From positions 1-43,117 of IMG/VR virus record IMGVR_UViG_3300010354_000179: 43,117 bases of DNA, one strand, 5' to 3'. Source of the DNA: a virus. A program made the translations under genes and the position numbers. The notes beneath the pieces are model-generated. The model was not told the DNA's origin and made no database searches. It saw only the letters and a list, made by a program, of their open reading frames with translations. Shown here piece after piece: positions 14,570 to 20,685 of this stretch (its first letter is position 1; the number at the start of each line of letters is the position of its first letter).

Positions 14570-14612
14570 GCGGATCATCCTAGCAAGCGTTGCGAGCGCT
14601 TGCACGCTCTGG
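14570..14612 (-). promoter_or_regulatory. Leaderless promoter L3
   Basis: -35 GTGCAA (14605-14600), 17-nt spacer, -10 TAGGAT (14582-14577), 7 nt to ATG 14569. It starts directly after the stop of the previous gene, so the upstream AGATTCTTT block seen at other copies is missing here. The minimal conserved unit is therefore about 45 bp. Confidence 0.8.
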
Positions 14613-14613
14613 C

Positions 14614-14883
14614 TCAGTCCTCCGTCGAAAGGTAGAACAGAGCCAGGTCGGCGAGATCGTGGAGCGTTCGGATGTCGAGAGCGTACCGGTGCTCGGAGTC
14701 GGCATCGCTGACCTCCATCTCTGCGACGGCGACCCGATCCTTCCAGGCGCAGCCGCCGAGCGTGTCAGAGTCCTCACGCTCGCTCAGGACGCAGCGGTAG
14801 ACATTCGCGACCGTCGTGCCGGTGATCGTGATGTCCTTGCCGTTGATCGTGTGGATCTGGAGGCGGGCGATCGTGGTGCTCAT
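14614..14883 (-). CDS. Small protein behind T4
   Basis: An 89-residue protein (M-S-T-T-I-A-R-L-Q-I-H) with beta-type N-terminal half, two cysteines (about 31 and 45), and a helical end (LDIRTLHDLADLALFYLS). The end resembles the C-terminal helix of the proteins at 15964-16299 and 42331-42657, suggesting a loose family of SD-led second cistrons. Function unknown. AAGGAG precedes ATG 14883 and T-loop RNA T4 lies upstream. Its stop abuts L3. Confidence 0.65.
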   Translation of the reverse strand: MSTTIARLQIHTINGKDITITGTTVANVYRCVLSEREDSDTLGGCAWKDRVAVAEMEVSDADSEHRYALDIRTLHDLADLALFYLSTED

Positions 14884-14923
14884 TGCTTGCTCCTTGCTTC
14901 TGCGAGGCTGCCTGCCTCGTCGT

Positions 14924-14973
14924 GCTGCCTCGGGAGTCGAACCCGACCCGATCGCTCGGGAGCCGCTGGCAGC
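14924..14973 (-). ncRNA. T-loop RNA T4
   Basis: Closing stem GCTGCC/GGCAGC; mini-arm AG-CGG-CT; arm CCCGA-GCGA-TCGGG with a GNRA loop; T-arm TCGGG-TTCGACT-CCCGA; then ACGA. It is followed by hairpin CGAGGC-AGGCA-GCCTCG and AAGGAG. Confidence 0.85.
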
Positions 14974-14982
14974 GGGTGCCGC

Positions 14983-15408
14983 TCAGGCTGCGGGCATCAC
15001 GAGGGCGATCAGCACCTTCCGAAGTTCGGCGGAGGCGTCGTCGGCGACGAGCAGGCTCAGCGCGTAGCACGCCTCGCGCACACCCTTAGCGGTGAAGTCG
15101 AGGGTGAGCGCTGCGTCGCAGAGCGACTTCGTGTTGCTCGCCACCCAGGAGGTGTTGAGCATCTGACCCTGCTGCGCCTGCCGCTCGATGTTGGCGCACT
15201 CGTCGGTGATCTGGCTCGTGAGCCGGAGCACGTCGTGCTGCGCCCGCTCGATGGCGAGGACGCCTTCGACGAGCTTCATGATCTGGTAGGCGACCGGTCG
15301 GTCGTTGGTGTCGAGACCGAAGGCGGTCAGGATCTCGGGGATCATGTCGAGCGTGGTGGTGGTGGTGGTCATGGTGCTTGCTCCTTCGTTGGTGGCGGTG
15401 TTGCTCAC
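14983..15408 (-). CDS. Helical protein with two candidate starts
   Basis: A 141-residue product from GTG 15408, the position dictated by promoter L4 (7 nt from the -10). A second in-frame start, ATG 15372, has AAGGAG 9 nt upstream and would give 129 residues. The 12-residue extension is V-S-N-T-A-T-N-E-G-A-S-T. The body is all-helical (IPEILTAFGLDTNDRP, YQIMKLVEGVLAIERAQHDVLRLTSQI, TKSLCDAALTLDF) and has no known family. Two modes of translation from one mRNA are possible. Confidence 0.65.
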   Translation of the reverse strand: MSNTATNEGASTMTTTTTTLDMIPEILTAFGLDTNDRPVAYQIMKLVEGVLAIERAQHDVLRLTSQITDECANIERQAQQGQMLNTSWVASNTKSLCDAALTLDFTAKGVREACYALSLLVADDASAELRKVLIALVMPAA

Positions 15409-15477
15409 GAGGATCAATCTAGCAAGCCTTGCTAACGCTTGCACGCCGGAGCACAAAGAATCTGCAGAAAGTTTCTG
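15409..15477 (-). promoter_or_regulatory. Leaderless promoter L4 (GTG start)
   Basis: -35 GTGCAA (15444-15439), 17-nt spacer with GCAAG-G-CTTGC, -10 TAGATT (15421-15416), 7 nt to GTG 15408. The upstream block GAAACTTTCTGCAGATTCTTT (written in parts: GAAACTTTCTG, CAGATTCTTT) ends near 15453. Confidence 0.85.
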
Positions 15478-15484
15478 CGACGCC

Positions 15485-15967
15485 TCATGCGCTCCAACCG
15501 GTGCGGCTCAGCCGGACGAGCGCTTCCCTCCCGGCGGTCGTGATCTCCCAGACGATCGCGAGGCGCGTCGATCCGGCGTTCGCCCGACGCAACCCGCTGT
15601 CCTGCACGAGTCCGAGGCGGGCGAGCGAGGAGACGCGACGGCGCATCCCTTCGATCCTTGCGAGCGGGGTGTCCGCTCCGAGGACCCGGTGAGCGATGGC
15701 GAGCGCTGTCCCGGGACCGCTGGCGATCTCTCGGAGCGCTCTCGCTTGCCTGGAGCCTTCGTGGAAGCGGACGGAGTCCTCCTGCGCTGCGCCTGCTTCT
15801 CTGGCTGTCTGCAGGTCTGAGCGTCGGGCATGAGCGAGGCTCGGGACGATCCTGCCGTGACCGGCGCACATCGGGCAGTCGATCTCGACGGGTGGCGGTG
15901 GGGTGGCCGTCTGCGCTTCCTCGGCGAAGATGTCCCACAGGGTCCGCTGCGGCGTCGGGGTGCTCAT
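15485..15967 (-). CDS. Winged-helix-like protein with N-terminal CxxC
   Basis: A 160-residue protein. CPMCAGHGRI at about residues 31-40 resembles half of a DnaJ-type zinc site. The rest is helical with a possible winged helix at about 75-155: LREIASGPGTALAIAHRVLG, then RIEGMRRRVSSLARLGLVQDSG (recognition helix) and TRLAIVWEITTAGREAL (wing). A DNA-binding regulator is likely but unproven. It overlaps the preceding gene by ATGA and its stop is followed by L4. Confidence 0.65.
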   Translation of the reverse strand: MSTPTPQRTLWDIFAEEAQTATPPPPVEIDCPMCAGHGRIVPSLAHARRSDLQTAREAGAAQEDSVRFHEGSRQARALREIASGPGTALAIAHRVLGADTPLARIEGMRRRVSSLARLGLVQDSGLRRANAGSTRLAIVWEITTAGREALVRLSRTGWSA

Positions 15968-16299
15968 TCCGTCGCAGCCTTCACGAGCGCTGAGACGATG
16001 GCGAGCGCGTCGATGCCGAACATCCTGATGTAGCAGGTCCTGCCGTCGATGTCCTGCGTGACGAGTTCGATGGTCGGGCTACCGTCCGAGGTCTCCTCGG
16101 AGACGACGCTGACCGAGGCGACATCGTGGAGGACGATCTCAGCGAACTCGCCCGGGTGACCGAACGTAGCGCGCTTCTCCTCGGGGTGGGTGAAGTGCGT
16201 CGCTCGGACCCAGGCGTTCTGAGTGCGGATGCGAGCGACGGCGGTTCCGTCCTCGTGGCTGGCGTTCTCAGCGTGCCCGAGGCGGGTCGTGGTGGTCAT
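15964..16299 (-). CDS. Small protein behind T5, paralogue of 42331-42657
   Basis: A 111-residue protein with strands separated by short loops (AEIVLHDVASVSVVS, PTIELVTQDIDGRTCYIRMFG) and a final helix (DALAIVSALVKAA). The block I-E-L-V-T, D/G-x-R-C-Y-I and the last helix match V-Q-I-V-T, G-E-R-C-Y-V and the last helix of the 108-residue protein at 42331-42657, so the two are probably paralogues. Function unknown. AAGGAG precedes ATG 16299; T5 lies upstream. Confidence 0.65.
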   Translation of the reverse strand: MTTTTRLGHAENASHEDGTAVARIRTQNAWVRATHFTHPEEKRATFGHPGEFAEIVLHDVASVSVVSEETSDGSPTIELVTQDIDGRTCYIRMFGIDALAIVSALVKAATE

Positions 16300-16337
16300 G
16301 GCTTGCTCCTTGCTCGTGGAGGACTCTCCTCCATCGT

Positions 16338-16387
16338 GCTGCCCTGCGAGTCGAACGCAGCCCGCCGAAGCGGGAGCCGCTGGCAGC
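16338..16387 (-). ncRNA. T-loop RNA T5
   Basis: Closing stem GCTGCC/GGCAGC; mini-arm AG-CGG-CT; arm CCCGC-TTCG-GCGGG with a UUCG loop; T-arm CTGCG-TTCGACT-CGCAG, changed on both strands compared with T4; then ACGA. Followed by hairpin TGGAGGA-GAG-TCCTCCA. Confidence 0.85.
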
Positions 16388-16396
16388 GGGTGCCGA

Positions 16397-16663
16397 TCAG
16401 ATCGCCCGGTAGTAGTAGAGCCATCCGCCTCGCTCGCCGATCACGAGCGCACGCTCAGCGCGACCCTTCAGCACCAACCGATCGAGCGCACCGACGCACC
16501 CGAACGCGGTCCCGAGGATGTACGCGTCGTCCTTCGTCCGCCGCGCGAGGCGATCGTAGACATCGCGCTGATGCGGGGTGAGGCGCTCGCGTCCGGTTGC
16601 GTAGGAGTTGCGGAACACCTCTCGGATCTGAGCGCCATCCGTGATGTAGATCGCTGCTGCCAT
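16397..16663 (-). CDS. Small protein behind T6
   Basis: An 88-residue protein, M-A-A-A-I-Y-I-T-D-G, with a helical middle (LTPHQRDVYDRLARRTKDDAY) and a C-terminal stretch LVIGERGGWLYYYRAI. The LTPHQRDVYDRL segment is HTH-like but too short for a firm call. AAGGAG lies 8 nt before ATG 16663. Its stop is followed 9 nt later by T5, so one transcript carries two T-loop RNAs around this gene. Confidence 0.6.
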   Translation of the reverse strand: MAAAIYITDGAQIREVFRNSYATGRERLTPHQRDVYDRLARRTKDDAYILGTAFGCVGALDRLVLKGRAERALVIGERGGWLYYYRAI

Positions 16664-16704
16664 GCTGCCTGCTCCTTGGTCTGCGAGGCTGCCTGCCTCG
16701 TCGT

Positions 16705-16754
16705 GCTGCCTCGGGGATCGAACCCGACTCGCCGGAGCGAGAGCCGCTGGCAGC
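16705..16754 (-). ncRNA. T-loop RNA T6
   Basis: Closing stem GCTGCC/GGCAGC; mini-arm AG-CGG-CT; arm CTCGC-TCCG-GCGAG, with the second base pair changed to T-A relative to other copies; T-arm TCGGG-TTCGATC-CCCGA; then ACGA. Followed by hairpin CGAGGC-AGGCA-GCCTCG. Confidence 0.85.
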
Positions 16755-16769
16755 GGTGCCGCCTTGCGG

Positions 16770-17087
16770 TCAGCAGCCGACACCCGTGACCGACTGCCAC
16801 ACCGAGCCGAGCGCCTTCTCGGGCGAGATCCCGTAGGAGGTGAGGACGACCCAGGCGTCGTTCTTGTTGCCGCCGAGGTCGGCGACCTCGACCGTGTAGA
16901 GCCGGTGCTTCTCCGACCGGACGCCGGTAGCGCCGGTCGTTGCGAACCCGGGAACCTTCCCGATGTAACGCTCGACCTTCGCGAGCGCCGCAGCCTGATC
17001 GGCTGCCATCGTGGAGACGCAGAACGTGGGGGTGGTGGTGGCGTCCATGTCGGACTCCTTCCGGGTGGTGGTGGCGGGGTTGCTCAC
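16770..17087 (-). CDS. Small protein with two candidate starts
   Basis: A 105-residue product from GTG 17087, set by promoter L5, or 92 residues from ATG 17048, which has its own AAGGAG 6 nt upstream. The extension (V-S-N-P-A-T-T-T-R-K-E-S-D) is Thr-rich like other leaderless products. The body (ALAKVERYIGKVPGFA, LYTVEVADLGGNKNDAWVVL, EKALGSVWQSVTG) looks alpha/beta; no family recognised. It repeats the dual-start layout of 14983-15408. Confidence 0.65.
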   Translation of the reverse strand: MSNPATTTRKESDMDATTTPTFCVSTMAADQAAALAKVERYIGKVPGFATTGATGVRSEKHRLYTVEVADLGGNKNDAWVVLTSYGISPEKALGSVWQSVTGVGC

Positions 17088-17142
17088 GAGGATCAATCTA
17101 GCAAGCCTTGCTAACGCTTGCACGCTGGAGACGGGAGAATCT
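17088..17142 (-). promoter_or_regulatory. Leaderless promoter L5 (GTG start)
   Basis: -35 GTGCAA (17123-17118), 17-nt spacer, -10 TAGATT (17100-17095), 7 nt to GTG 17087. The core is identical to L4 from -35 to start. The upstream AGATTCT block touches the stop of the HNH gene. Confidence 0.85.
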
Positions 17143-17475
17143 TCAGAAAGTTTCCGGCTGCTCGTCTTCCCAACCGTGGCGCAGCAGACCGAGCGAGCGC
17201 GCCGCAGCAGGGTTCTCGTGCACCCACGAGTGGTGCGCTCGACAGAGGAGCACGAGGTTCTCCGGTTGATCGCTCCCTCCCTGCGATCTGCGGACCAGGT
17301 GGTGCGGGTCGAGCCTGCCTCTACAGGCGAGGTCCGGGACGAGGGTCCGTCCTCGGCAGTCCCGGTCTCGGAGCACGACGATCTCGTAGGCATCCGTCGG
17401 GACGGGTCGGCTGCTTCGGGCGAGCGGGGTCCGCCGAGCGAGCGAGGTCCGGCGAAGCGGAGCGGAGCGTTTCAT
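17143..17475 (-). CDS. HNH endonuclease
   Basis: A 110-residue HNH protein. The basic N-terminus (MKRSAPLRRTSLARRTPLAR) is followed by the zinc and catalytic core: C-R-G-R-L-D-P-H-H-L-V-R-R-S-Q-G-G, then N-L-V-L-L-C-R-A-H-H. The histidine pair, the Asn and the final His match the beta-beta-alpha metal motif. HNH proteins near phage ends often help packaging, though here terminase is distant. ATG 17475 shares bases with the previous stop (TGATG); GTG 17478 is an alternative. Confidence 0.9.
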   Translation of the reverse strand: MKRSAPLRRTSLARRTPLARSSRPVPTDAYEIVVLRDRDCRGRTLVPDLACRGRLDPHHLVRRSQGGSDQPENLVLLCRAHHSWVHENPAAARSLGLLRHGWEDEQPETF

Positions 17476-17636
17476 CACTCAGCCCGCAGAGCGCGCTCGT
17501 CGGTCAGGTGAGCGTCGATGCAAGGGACGCAGGGAAGTTCTCCTGCGTCGAGGTGGCGCGCGTACCCTCGCCTCGTCCCGCATGAAGGACGAGTCGTCGT
17601 CGTCCAGCGGTCCTCGGTCGGGCTGCGCTCGCTCAT
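17475..17636 (-). CDS. Single CxxC-x-x-AH protein
   Basis: A 53-residue protein with CGTRRGYARH at about 20-29 and CVPCIDAH at about 37-44. The C-G-T, G-Y-x-x-H, C-x-x-C-x-x-A-H pattern is shared with the second repeat of the protein at 4777-5118. Probably one zinc-bound unit. It overlaps neighbours on both sides. Function unknown. Confidence 0.6.
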   Translation of the reverse strand: MSERSPTEDRWTTTTRPSCGTRRGYARHLDAGELPCVPCIDAHLTDERALRAE

Positions 17637-17761
17637 CGGTCCAGGCTTCGCCAGACGAGCCGGAGTTTCCCGTCCCGGTACAGGAGCACTCGTTCTCGGG
17701 TCGGCTCGACGCGCGGCCCGCTGTTGTGTCCGACCTTCGCGTTCTTCTTGCCCTTGCTCAT
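17633..17761 (-). CDS. Small basic protein
   Basis: A 42-residue basic protein reading M-S-K-G-K-K-N-A-K-V-G-H, then RVLLYRDGKLRLVW and SLDR. It begins 15 nt after the SLT gene stop and ends in an ATGA overlap. Charge suggests nucleic-acid contact. No family recognised. Confidence 0.55.
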   Translation of the reverse strand: MSKGKKNAKVGHNSGPRVEPTRERVLLYRDGKLRLVWRSLDR

Positions 17762-17776
17762 GCTCGCTTCGTCCTC

Positions 17777-18280
17777 CTAGTAGCAGGACCACGGCTGCCA
17801 GCCGGACTGATCGTAGAGGCTGCGGGCGATGCGGATGTTCGTCGCCGGGTCGGTGAGATCGGCGACGCTTAGTCCGGCGGCGACGCCGCTCGGCGTCCGG
17901 TGGATGTCGTTGATCTGGAACAGGCCGGTGTCGTTCGTTGGCGAGCGCGCCTCAGGGTTCCACCCGGACTCGCAGGACACGATGCGGATCGCCGTGTCGG
18001 GGTCCTCAGGGAAGGCGGCGACGACGAGCGCGACGAGGCTCGGGTCTCCGGTCGGGATGCGCCGAGGCGCTGCGGGTTCTTGCGCTTGCACCGGCGGAGC
18101 CGTTGTCGTCTTGCTCGGCGGCAGGTCGGCAGGATCGACCGGGAGCGGTGCGGGACCAGCGGCGGCGAAGGCTGGCGGAAGCGGGGTGTCGACTGCGTTC
18201 TCGACGGCTCTGCTGCCGCACTCCCATGCGAGGAGCAGGCAGGCGAGGAGGATGGCGACGGTCATCATGAAGCGGATCAC
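17777..18280 (-). CDS. SLT-type lytic transglycosylase with N-terminal membrane anchor
   Basis: A 167-residue protein starting with GTG 18280 behind GGAAGG. Residues about 5-20 are a hydrophobic segment (MMTVAILLACLLLAW), either a signal or an anchor. A Pro-rich linker covers about 40-80. The catalytic SLT domain follows: IVSCESGWNPEA with the active Glu near residue 113, TGLFQIN near 127, and the AGLS-x-x-x-L-x-D-P-x-x-N end motif. It cleaves peptidoglycan glycan strands. It lies 2.2 kb from the amidase-holin pair, so it may act in entry or as a second lysin. Confidence 0.85.
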   Translation of the reverse strand: MIRFMMTVAILLACLLLAWECGSRAVENAVDTPLPPAFAAAGPAPLPVDPADLPPSKTTTAPPVQAQEPAAPRRIPTGDPSLVALVVAAFPEDPDTAIRIVSCESGWNPEARSPTNDTGLFQINDIHRTPSGVAAGLSVADLTDPATNIRIARSLYDQSGWQPWSCY

Positions 18281-18317
18281 GGATAGTCCTTCCGGTCGGG
18301 TGCGCCTTGCGCGCCGG

Positions 18318-18476
18318 TCAGCGGTCGGCAGGGCGGTCGGTGGTGGCGCGGTCGTTGATCTCGGCGAGGATCGCTCGGCACTCGGCGATGTAGCGGCGAC
18401 CGATCGTGCGGGTCTGCTCGTCGAGCGCCCAACGCCAGGTCTTCGGTTCCTCGTTCGGGTCGGGAGCGGGGTGCAT
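18318..18476 (-). CDS. Small helical protein upstream of SLT
   Basis: A 52-residue protein (M-H-P-A-P-D-P-N-E-E-P-K-T-W) with one long helix (ALDEQTRTIGRRYIAECRAILAEI in parts). ATG 18476 is fixed by a strong GGAGG 6 nt upstream. It is probably co-transcribed with the SLT gene. No family recognised. Confidence 0.55.
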   Translation of the reverse strand: MHPAPDPNEEPKTWRWALDEQTRTIGRRYIAECRAILAEINDRATTDRPADR

Positions 18477-18489
18477 GTGGAGCCTCCTT

Positions 18490-18510
18490 CCGACTCCGTC
18501 CACTTTACAG
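18490..18510 (-). promoter_or_regulatory. Candidate promoter of the SLT-HNH group
   Basis: On the minus strand, TAAAGT about 25 nt upstream of ATG 18476 fits a -10 and would leave a short leader containing the GGAGG site. No clear -35 is present, and it lacks the GCAAG operator of L1-L10. Confidence 0.35.
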
Positions 18511-18596
18511 GATGGAGCGGGAGGGGTCGTTCGGGCATGAGGTCCCTCCCCATTCGTCGGGGGTGAGACGAACGGGTGAGCACAGGACCGAAGCGG

Positions 18597-18863
18597 TCAG
18601 GGTCTCAGATCAGCGCATGGCGCTACAGGTAGAGCGAGCGTGCCACGGCATCCCTCTCGGTCTGCCGCACCCTCCCCGGGAGACTGCCCGGTCAGCGTCG
18701 GCCCGACGATGTTGCCATCGGCTCGGGGCCATCGACCTCGGTGCGCCTTGCGAGAGCGAGCGCTGCTCGTCTCGGAATCGACGATCGGTCGATGGCGGTA
18801 TGAGTGTTCTCCCACTTCGTAACGGGTGACCCACCTGCGCCGCTCATCTGTTGGTGCTGTCAT
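18597..18863 (-). CDS. Doubtful frame in an otherwise empty stretch
   Basis: An 88-residue frame (ATG 18863 to TGA 18597) in the only stretch of more than 300 bases without a convincing gene (18477-18972). The protein is Arg-rich with no clear strand or helix pattern (M-T-A-P-T-D-E-R-R-R-W-V-T-R-Y-E-V-G). There is no good ribosome site, and a competing plus-strand frame covers the same bases. It may be non-coding DNA with signals such as an origin, but I see no iterons. Confidence 0.25.
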   Translation of the reverse strand: MTAPTDERRRWVTRYEVGEHSYRHRPIVDSETSSARSRKAHRGRWPRADGNIVGPTLTGQSPGEGAADREGCRGTLALPVAPCADLRP

Positions 18864-18931
18864 CCGGCATTGCCGGGGTGCTGGTGCTAGGGTGGTGGCG
18901 ATCCTTCCTCTCATGGCGTGGGCGGACGGAA

Positions 18932-18969
18932 GACGAGGGCGGCGCTCCGAAGGGGGTGTCGCCCTCGTC
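18932..18969 (-). terminator. Intrinsic-type terminator hairpin
   Basis: A 10-bp stem GACGAGGGCG/CGCCCTCGTC (18932-18941 with 18960-18969) with an 18-nt loop that itself can fold. It lies 4 nt past the stop of the 46-residue membrane protein and would end the 20.3-19.0 kb unit. Confidence 0.7.
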
Positions 18970-18972
18970 GCG

Positions 18973-19113
18973 TCAGGACTCGTCGTCGTCCAGGTCGCTG
19001 ATCCTACCCTCTAGCGTTGCGAGCGCAACGGCGAGGAGACCGATCAGAGCGAGGCTGGCGAGAGCGAACTGCCAGAACGGGTAGCCGGGGGTCGCTTCGA
19101 CGAAGCCGATCAT
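18973..19113 (-). CDS. Small single-pass membrane protein
   Basis: A 46-residue protein, M-I-G-F-V-E-A-T-P-G-Y-P-F-W, with one hydrophobic helix (QFALASLALIGLLAVALAT, about 15-33) and an acidic tail ending DLDDDES. It starts in an ATGA overlap with the previous gene. Holin-like or signalling roles are possible. Terminator at 18932-18969 follows. Confidence 0.6.
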   Translation of the reverse strand: MIGFVEATPGYPFWQFALASLALIGLLAVALATLEGRISDLDDDES

Positions 19114-19253
19114 CGTGCCTGCTGCTCCTGCTCATCGTCGGCTGCGCCGAGGGAAACGACGGCGAGACGGGCGACGTATTGGAGGAAGGTCTCAGCGACT
19201 CCCCAGGTCGTCGGGTCCTGCTCGGGCGTGGTGGCTGCGGTGCTGGCGCTCAT
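19110..19253 (-). CDS. Small acidic protein
   Basis: A 47-residue protein (M-S-A-S-T-A-A-T-T-P-E-Q-D) with a helix (WGVAETFLQYVARLAVVSLG) and an acidic end. It overlaps the RHH-2 gene before it (ATGA) and the membrane protein after it. No family recognised. Confidence 0.55.
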   Translation of the reverse strand: MSASTAATTPEQDPTTWGVAETFLQYVARLAVVSLGAADDEQEQQAR

Positions 19254-19465
19254 GCTGTCGCCTGCCCGGCGAGGGTCGGGCGCTGAGCAGGCTCAGCGGC
19301 TGCGTAGCCGGTGCCGAGACCGAAGTGCCGAGCGAGCGCTTCTTCGACGACCCGGGAGCGGGAGATCGCTCGGCGCTTCGCTTCTTCTTCGATCATGGCG
19401 ATCACGGACGGGTGAACCGAGAAGCCTCGGATGAGGCGCCGGTTCGGGGTTGCGGGATACGGCAT
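19250..19465 (-). CDS. Ribbon-helix-helix protein (RHH-2)
   Basis: A 71-residue CopG/Arc-type protein: strand RLIRGFSVHPSVI (about 9-21), helix AMIEEEAKRRAI, turn, helix SRSRVVEEALARHFG. The pattern is very close to that of RHH-3 (30075-30272). It follows T-loop RNA T7 with an AAGGAG site. A DNA-binding regulator, possibly of the repeated promoters. Confidence 0.75.
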   Translation of the reverse strand: MPYPATPNRRLIRGFSVHPSVIAMIEEEAKRRAISRSRVVEEALARHFGLGTGYAAAEPAQRPTLAGQATA

Positions 19466-19506
19466 CGCTGCTCCTTGCTCATGCGCTCGGCTGTTCCGAG
19501 CGTCGT

Positions 19507-19556
19507 GCCGTCTCGGGAATCGAACCCGACCCGCCGGAGCGGGGACCATCGACGGC
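19507..19556 (-). ncRNA. T-loop RNA T7
   Basis: Closing stem GCCGTC/GACGGC, unique to this copy and changed on both sides; mini-arm GA-TGG-TC; arm CCCGC-TCCG-GCGGG; T-arm TCGGG-TTCGATT-CCCGA; then ACGA. Followed by hairpin CGCTCGG-AACAG-CCGAGCG. Confidence 0.85.
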
Positions 19557-19562
19557 TTCCGA

Positions 19563-20060
19563 TCACCAGCGGACCGGCAGAGATCGTTCGGTCGTCTCGT
19601 GCTCTCGGTGGAGGCAGGAGACGATGAGGAGGTCGGGCGCTTCTTGCGGCAGGCAGCAGAGCCGCACCTCGTCGTTCACGATGCGTCCGAGGAGCGCTGC
19701 TGCGATGCGCTCGCCTCGCCCTGTCAGGCGCAGCCGACCGGCGATCCTCCACTCTCCGACGCCTTCGACCTCGACGAAGCCGTGCTCCACGAGCGGAGCG
19801 AGGCGGAAGGCGACTAGTTCATCGACGAGGCGAGCGACGCTGAGGGAGACGCTCGGATCATCGCTCAGGAGTTCTGACTTGTAGGCGGCAAGCGCTTCTC
19901 GGAGCGTGGCACGCGTCGTGCGCTGATTACGAGCGGCGCGCGCTCGGATGAAGCCGAGGACGAGTTTCGCCTCGTGGGCGGCGAACTCGCACGAGTCCTG
20001 CGCCTTCCGCCATGCCGACCAATCGTCGGAGGTGACGAGCCGATGCGCTTCACGATTCAT
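19563..20060 (-). CDS. Probable winged-helix protein
   Basis: A 165-residue protein, mostly helical in the first 90 residues (FAAHEAKLVLGFIRARAARN, TRATLREALAAYKSELL), then VARLVDELVAFRLAPLVEHGFVE and RIAGRLRLTGRGERIAAALL. These resemble a helix plus wing. A transcription-regulator role is likely but weakly supported. It overlaps the leaderless 74-residue gene by ATGA and is followed by T7, so here two genes precede the RNA. Confidence 0.6.
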   Translation of the reverse strand: MNREAHRLVTSDDWSAWRKAQDSCEFAAHEAKLVLGFIRARAARNQRTTRATLREALAAYKSELLSDDPSVSLSVARLVDELVAFRLAPLVEHGFVEVEGVGEWRIAGRLRLTGRGERIAAALLGRIVNDEVRLCCLPQEAPDLLIVSCLHREHETTERSLPVRW

Positions 20061-20281
20061 CGCCCGATCGCCTTCCGCTCGCAGGAGCGGCAGATCCGCT
20101 CGTGATCGGTGTCGTCCAGGGTCCCGACTCGGAAGCCGGTGACGACCTTCCCGCAGAGCGAATACCAGGCGCCGTGCTCGTCCAGGCGGAACCGGTAGGA
20201 GAGATGAGCGACGGCGCCGCTCATCGAGTCGATGATGTCGTGCATCGGGAAGATGCGCTCGGTGGTGCTGGTGCTGTTCAT
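20057..20281 (-). CDS. Small zinc-type protein, leaderless
   Basis: A 74-residue protein with head M-N-S-T-S-T-T. The body has SYRFRLDEHGAWYSLCGK (Cys about 43) and a C-terminal ICRSCERKAIGR, giving C plus CxxC, as in small phage zinc proteins. ATG 20281 is 7 nt from the -10 of L6. An in-frame ATG 12 codons later lacks a ribosome site. First cistron of the L6 unit. Confidence 0.65.
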   Translation of the reverse strand: MNSTSTTERIFPMHDIIDSMSGAVAHLSYRFRLDEHGAWYSLCGKVVTGFRVGTLDDTDHERICRSCERKAIGR

Positions 20282-20325
20282 GAAGATGAATCTAGCAAGC
20301 CTTGCGAGCGCTTGCAACGTCCGAG
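20282..20325 (-). promoter_or_regulatory. Leaderless promoter L6 (TTGCAA -35)
   Basis: -35 TTGCAA (20317-20312), closer to the usual consensus than GTGCAA; 17-nt spacer with GCAAG-G-CTTGC; -10 TAGATT (20294-20289); 7 nt to ATG 20281. The upstream AGATTCTTT block is degenerate here. Confidence 0.85.
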
Positions 20326-20358
20326 GCGCAGAAAGCAGCAGCCGCCGAAAACGGCAGA

Positions 20359-20383
20359 AGCCGACCCACTAGAGGGGTCGGCT
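20359..20383 (-). terminator. Intrinsic-type terminator hairpin
   Basis: A perfect 9-bp stem AGCCGACCC/GGGTCGGCT (20359-20367 with 20375-20383, 7-nt loop), between the holin stop (20446) and promoter L6. It would end the long tail-lysis transcript. Confidence 0.75.
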
Positions 20384-20445
20384 CCCACCTCAGCCCGCCA
20401 GCACTACGGGCTGAGCACCACAGCCACCACGCTGCGCCCGGAAGC

Positions 20446-20685
20446 CTACATGCTCGGACGCTGCGGACCGAACCCTGCGCTCGCTCCTCCCGTGCGCGCT
20501 GAGGCGAGCGCACCCTTCAGCGCAGAGAGCGCAGCGACTGTCGCCGAGGCGGCAGCGTGCCGCCACAGCGACCAATCCATGTCGCCGAGCGCGCCGGTCT
20601 GATCGAGCGCGAGGAGACCGACGAAACTCTGGAGCCAGGTGAAGCCGACTCGCTCAGCGATGTCGAGCCATGCGACGCGACTCAT
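20446..20685 (-). CDS. Holin
   Basis: A 79-residue r1t-like holin. Two hydrophobic helices are visible: TWLQSFVGLLAL (about 16-27) and HAAASATVAALSALKGALAS (about 43-62), with a short polar turn (GDMDWSLW). It would assemble in the inner membrane and release the amidase. It overlaps the amidase gene by ATGA, the usual lysis order reversed in position but co-transcribed. Confidence 0.8.
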   Translation of the reverse strand: MSRVAWLDIAERVGFTWLQSFVGLLALDQTGALGDMDWSLWRHAAASATVAALSALKGALASARTGGASAGFGPQRPSM

